DNA of 64,000 nt, taken from contig OZ038398.1 in assembly GCA_964036045.1 (NCBI GenBank), positions 22,658,486 through 22,722,485 of the forward strand, read 5' to 3'. Position 1 is the stretch's first letter. Each line of letters opens with the position of its first letter. Made by a program: the position numbers and the translations under genes. This DNA is from Eutreptiella sp. 'Long Island Sound 2002' (Eukaryota > Euglenozoa > Euglenophyceae > Eutreptiales > Eutreptiaceae). The notes under the pieces were generated by a model that saw only the letters and a list, made by a program, of their open reading frames with translations, made no database searches and was not told where the DNA came from. Of the stretch, positions 62,929-64,000 are shown piece after piece.

Positions 62929-64000
62929 TCCGGAAGCACCGGAACATGTTCCGGAAGCGGCGGAACATGTTCCGGAAGCGCCGGAACATGTTCCGGAAGC
63001 ACCGGAACATGTTCCGGAAGCGGCGGAACATGTTCCGGAAGCACCGGAACATGTTCCGGAAGCGCCGGAACATGTTCCGGAAGCGGCGGAACATGTTCCA
63101 GAAGCACCGGAACATGTTCCGGAAGCACCGGAACATGTTCCGGAAGGACCGGAACATGATGCGGAAGGACCGGAACATGTTCCGGAAGCGCCGGAACATG
63201 ATCCGGAATCACCGGAACATGTTCCGGAAGCACCGGAACATGTTCCAGAAGGACCGGAACATGTTCCGGAAGCGCCGGAACATGTTCCTGAAGCGCCGGA
63301 ACATGTTCCGGAAGGACCGGAACATGTTCCGGAAGGACCGGAACATGTTCCGGAAGCACCGGAACATGTTCCGGAAGCGACGGAACATGTTCCGGAAGCG
63401 ACAGAACATGTTCCGGAAGCGACGGAACATGTTCCGGAAGCACCGGAACATGTTCCGGAAGCACCGGAACATGTTCCGGCGCTGGAACATGTTCCCGAAG
63501 GACCGGAACATGTTCCGGAAGGACCGGAACATGTTCCGGAAGGACCGAAACATGTTCCGGAGGGACCGAAACATGTTCTGGAAGGACCGGAACATGTTCC
63601 GGAAGCACCGGAAAATGTTCCGGAAGCACCGGAGCATGTTCTGGAAGCGCTGGAACATGTTCCGGGAGGGCCGGAACATGTTCCGGAAGGACCGCAACAT
63701 GTTCCGGAAGGACCGAAATATGTTTTGGAAGCACCGGAACATGTTCCGGAAGCACCGGAAAATGTTCCGGAAGCACCGGAACATGTTCCGGAAGCGCCGC
63801 CCGAACATGTTCCGGAAGCGCCGGAACATGTTCCGGAAGCGCCGGAACATGTTTCGGAAGCGCCGGAACATGTTCCGGAAGCGCCGGAACATGTCCCGGA
63901 AGGACCGGAACATGTTCCGGAAGCACCGGAACATGTTCCGGAAGCACCGGAACATGTTCCGGAAGCGCCGGAACATGTTCCGGAAGCGCCGGAACATGTT

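Larger units (their letters stand above)
58858..64000 (+). repeat. 21-bp palindromic satellite, block 4, continues past the window
   Basis: Forward-orientation units resume right after the Pol fragment and run to the last base. Block 4 has its own variants: GACGG in place of CACGG or CGCGG after the spacer (AAGCGACGG), the insertion GCCGCCCGAAC at about 59390, 59625, 60638, 60872 and 63795, GCGCTGGAAC or GCGCTGGAAG units, and AGCAACAGAAC. The GGATCATG core, common in blocks 1 and 2, is almost absent. Confidence 0.98.

Noticed and set aside
509-64000. CRISPR array
   Set aside because: Repeats are 16-bp palindromes with 5-bp near-constant spacers. There are no unique spacers of 25-40 bp and no cas genes, and the flanking elements are eukaryotic retroelements.
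509-64000. Rho-independent terminators or hairpin RNA genes at each palindrome
   Set aside because: Every unit can form a hairpin in principle, but the palindrome has no loop and no following T tract, and the periodic array explains the symmetry.
509-64000. Steroid-receptor elements (GGAACA and TGTTCC half-sites)
   Set aside because: The two halves abut or overlap with no 3-bp gap, so the spacing is wrong for known receptor dimers.

Overview
This window is almost entirely one satellite DNA. About 61.8 kb of the 64 kb (my estimate from the lengths of the non-repeat parts, roughly 2,900 units) is tandem copies of a 21-bp unit. The unit is a perfect 16-bp palindrome, CCGGAACATGTTCCGG, followed by a 5-bp spacer that is usually AAGCA, AAGCG or AAGGA. 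Because 21 is a multiple of three and the common unit variants contain no stop codon in any of the six frames, very long open frames run through the array on both strands. They encode only heptapeptide repeats (PEHVPEA, GTCSGST and RNMFRKH types on the plus strand; PEHVPVL, RNMFRCF and GTCSGAS types on the minus strand). I treat them as artefacts, not genes.

Only four stretches are not satellite. (1) Positions 1-508 encode, on the minus strand, part of a reverse transcriptase most like the Penelope-like group; it runs off the window. (2) 26093-26470 is a T-rich, low-GC island with no recognisable gene. (3) 53379-53430 is a 52-bp island of unknown origin. (4) 57583-58857 encodes, on the minus strand, the end of an RNase H domain and most of an integrase from a Ty3/gypsy-type LTR retrotransposon. 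No ordinary cellular gene, tRNA, rRNA, CRISPR array or bacterial-style operon is visible.

The two retroelement types and the nature of the satellite point to a eukaryotic nuclear genome in heterochromatin (subtelomeric, pericentromeric or similar). The sequence does not fix the lineage; a protist, an alga or an animal are all possible.

Layout: 1-508 reverse transcriptase remnant; 509-26092 satellite block 1, mainly in the AAGCA orientation, with nested higher-order repeats of about 0.4-3.3 kb; 26093-26470 island; 26471-53378 satellite block 2, with reversed patches at about 29.93-30.18, 42.47-43.59 and 48.38-48.74 kb; 53379-53430 island; 53431-57582 satellite block 3, which turns back on itself near 54465 and is mostly reversed after that point; 57583-58857 integrase remnant; 58858-64000 satellite block 4, forward orientation, with its own set of variants and clean 1,246-bp and 654-bp tandem duplications.

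The biology here is repeat evolution, not gene function: amplification of a palindromic unit, segmental duplication into higher-order repeats, fold-back inversions, and decay of embedded retroelements. Single-base unit variants mark the segments well enough to trace several of these events by eye.
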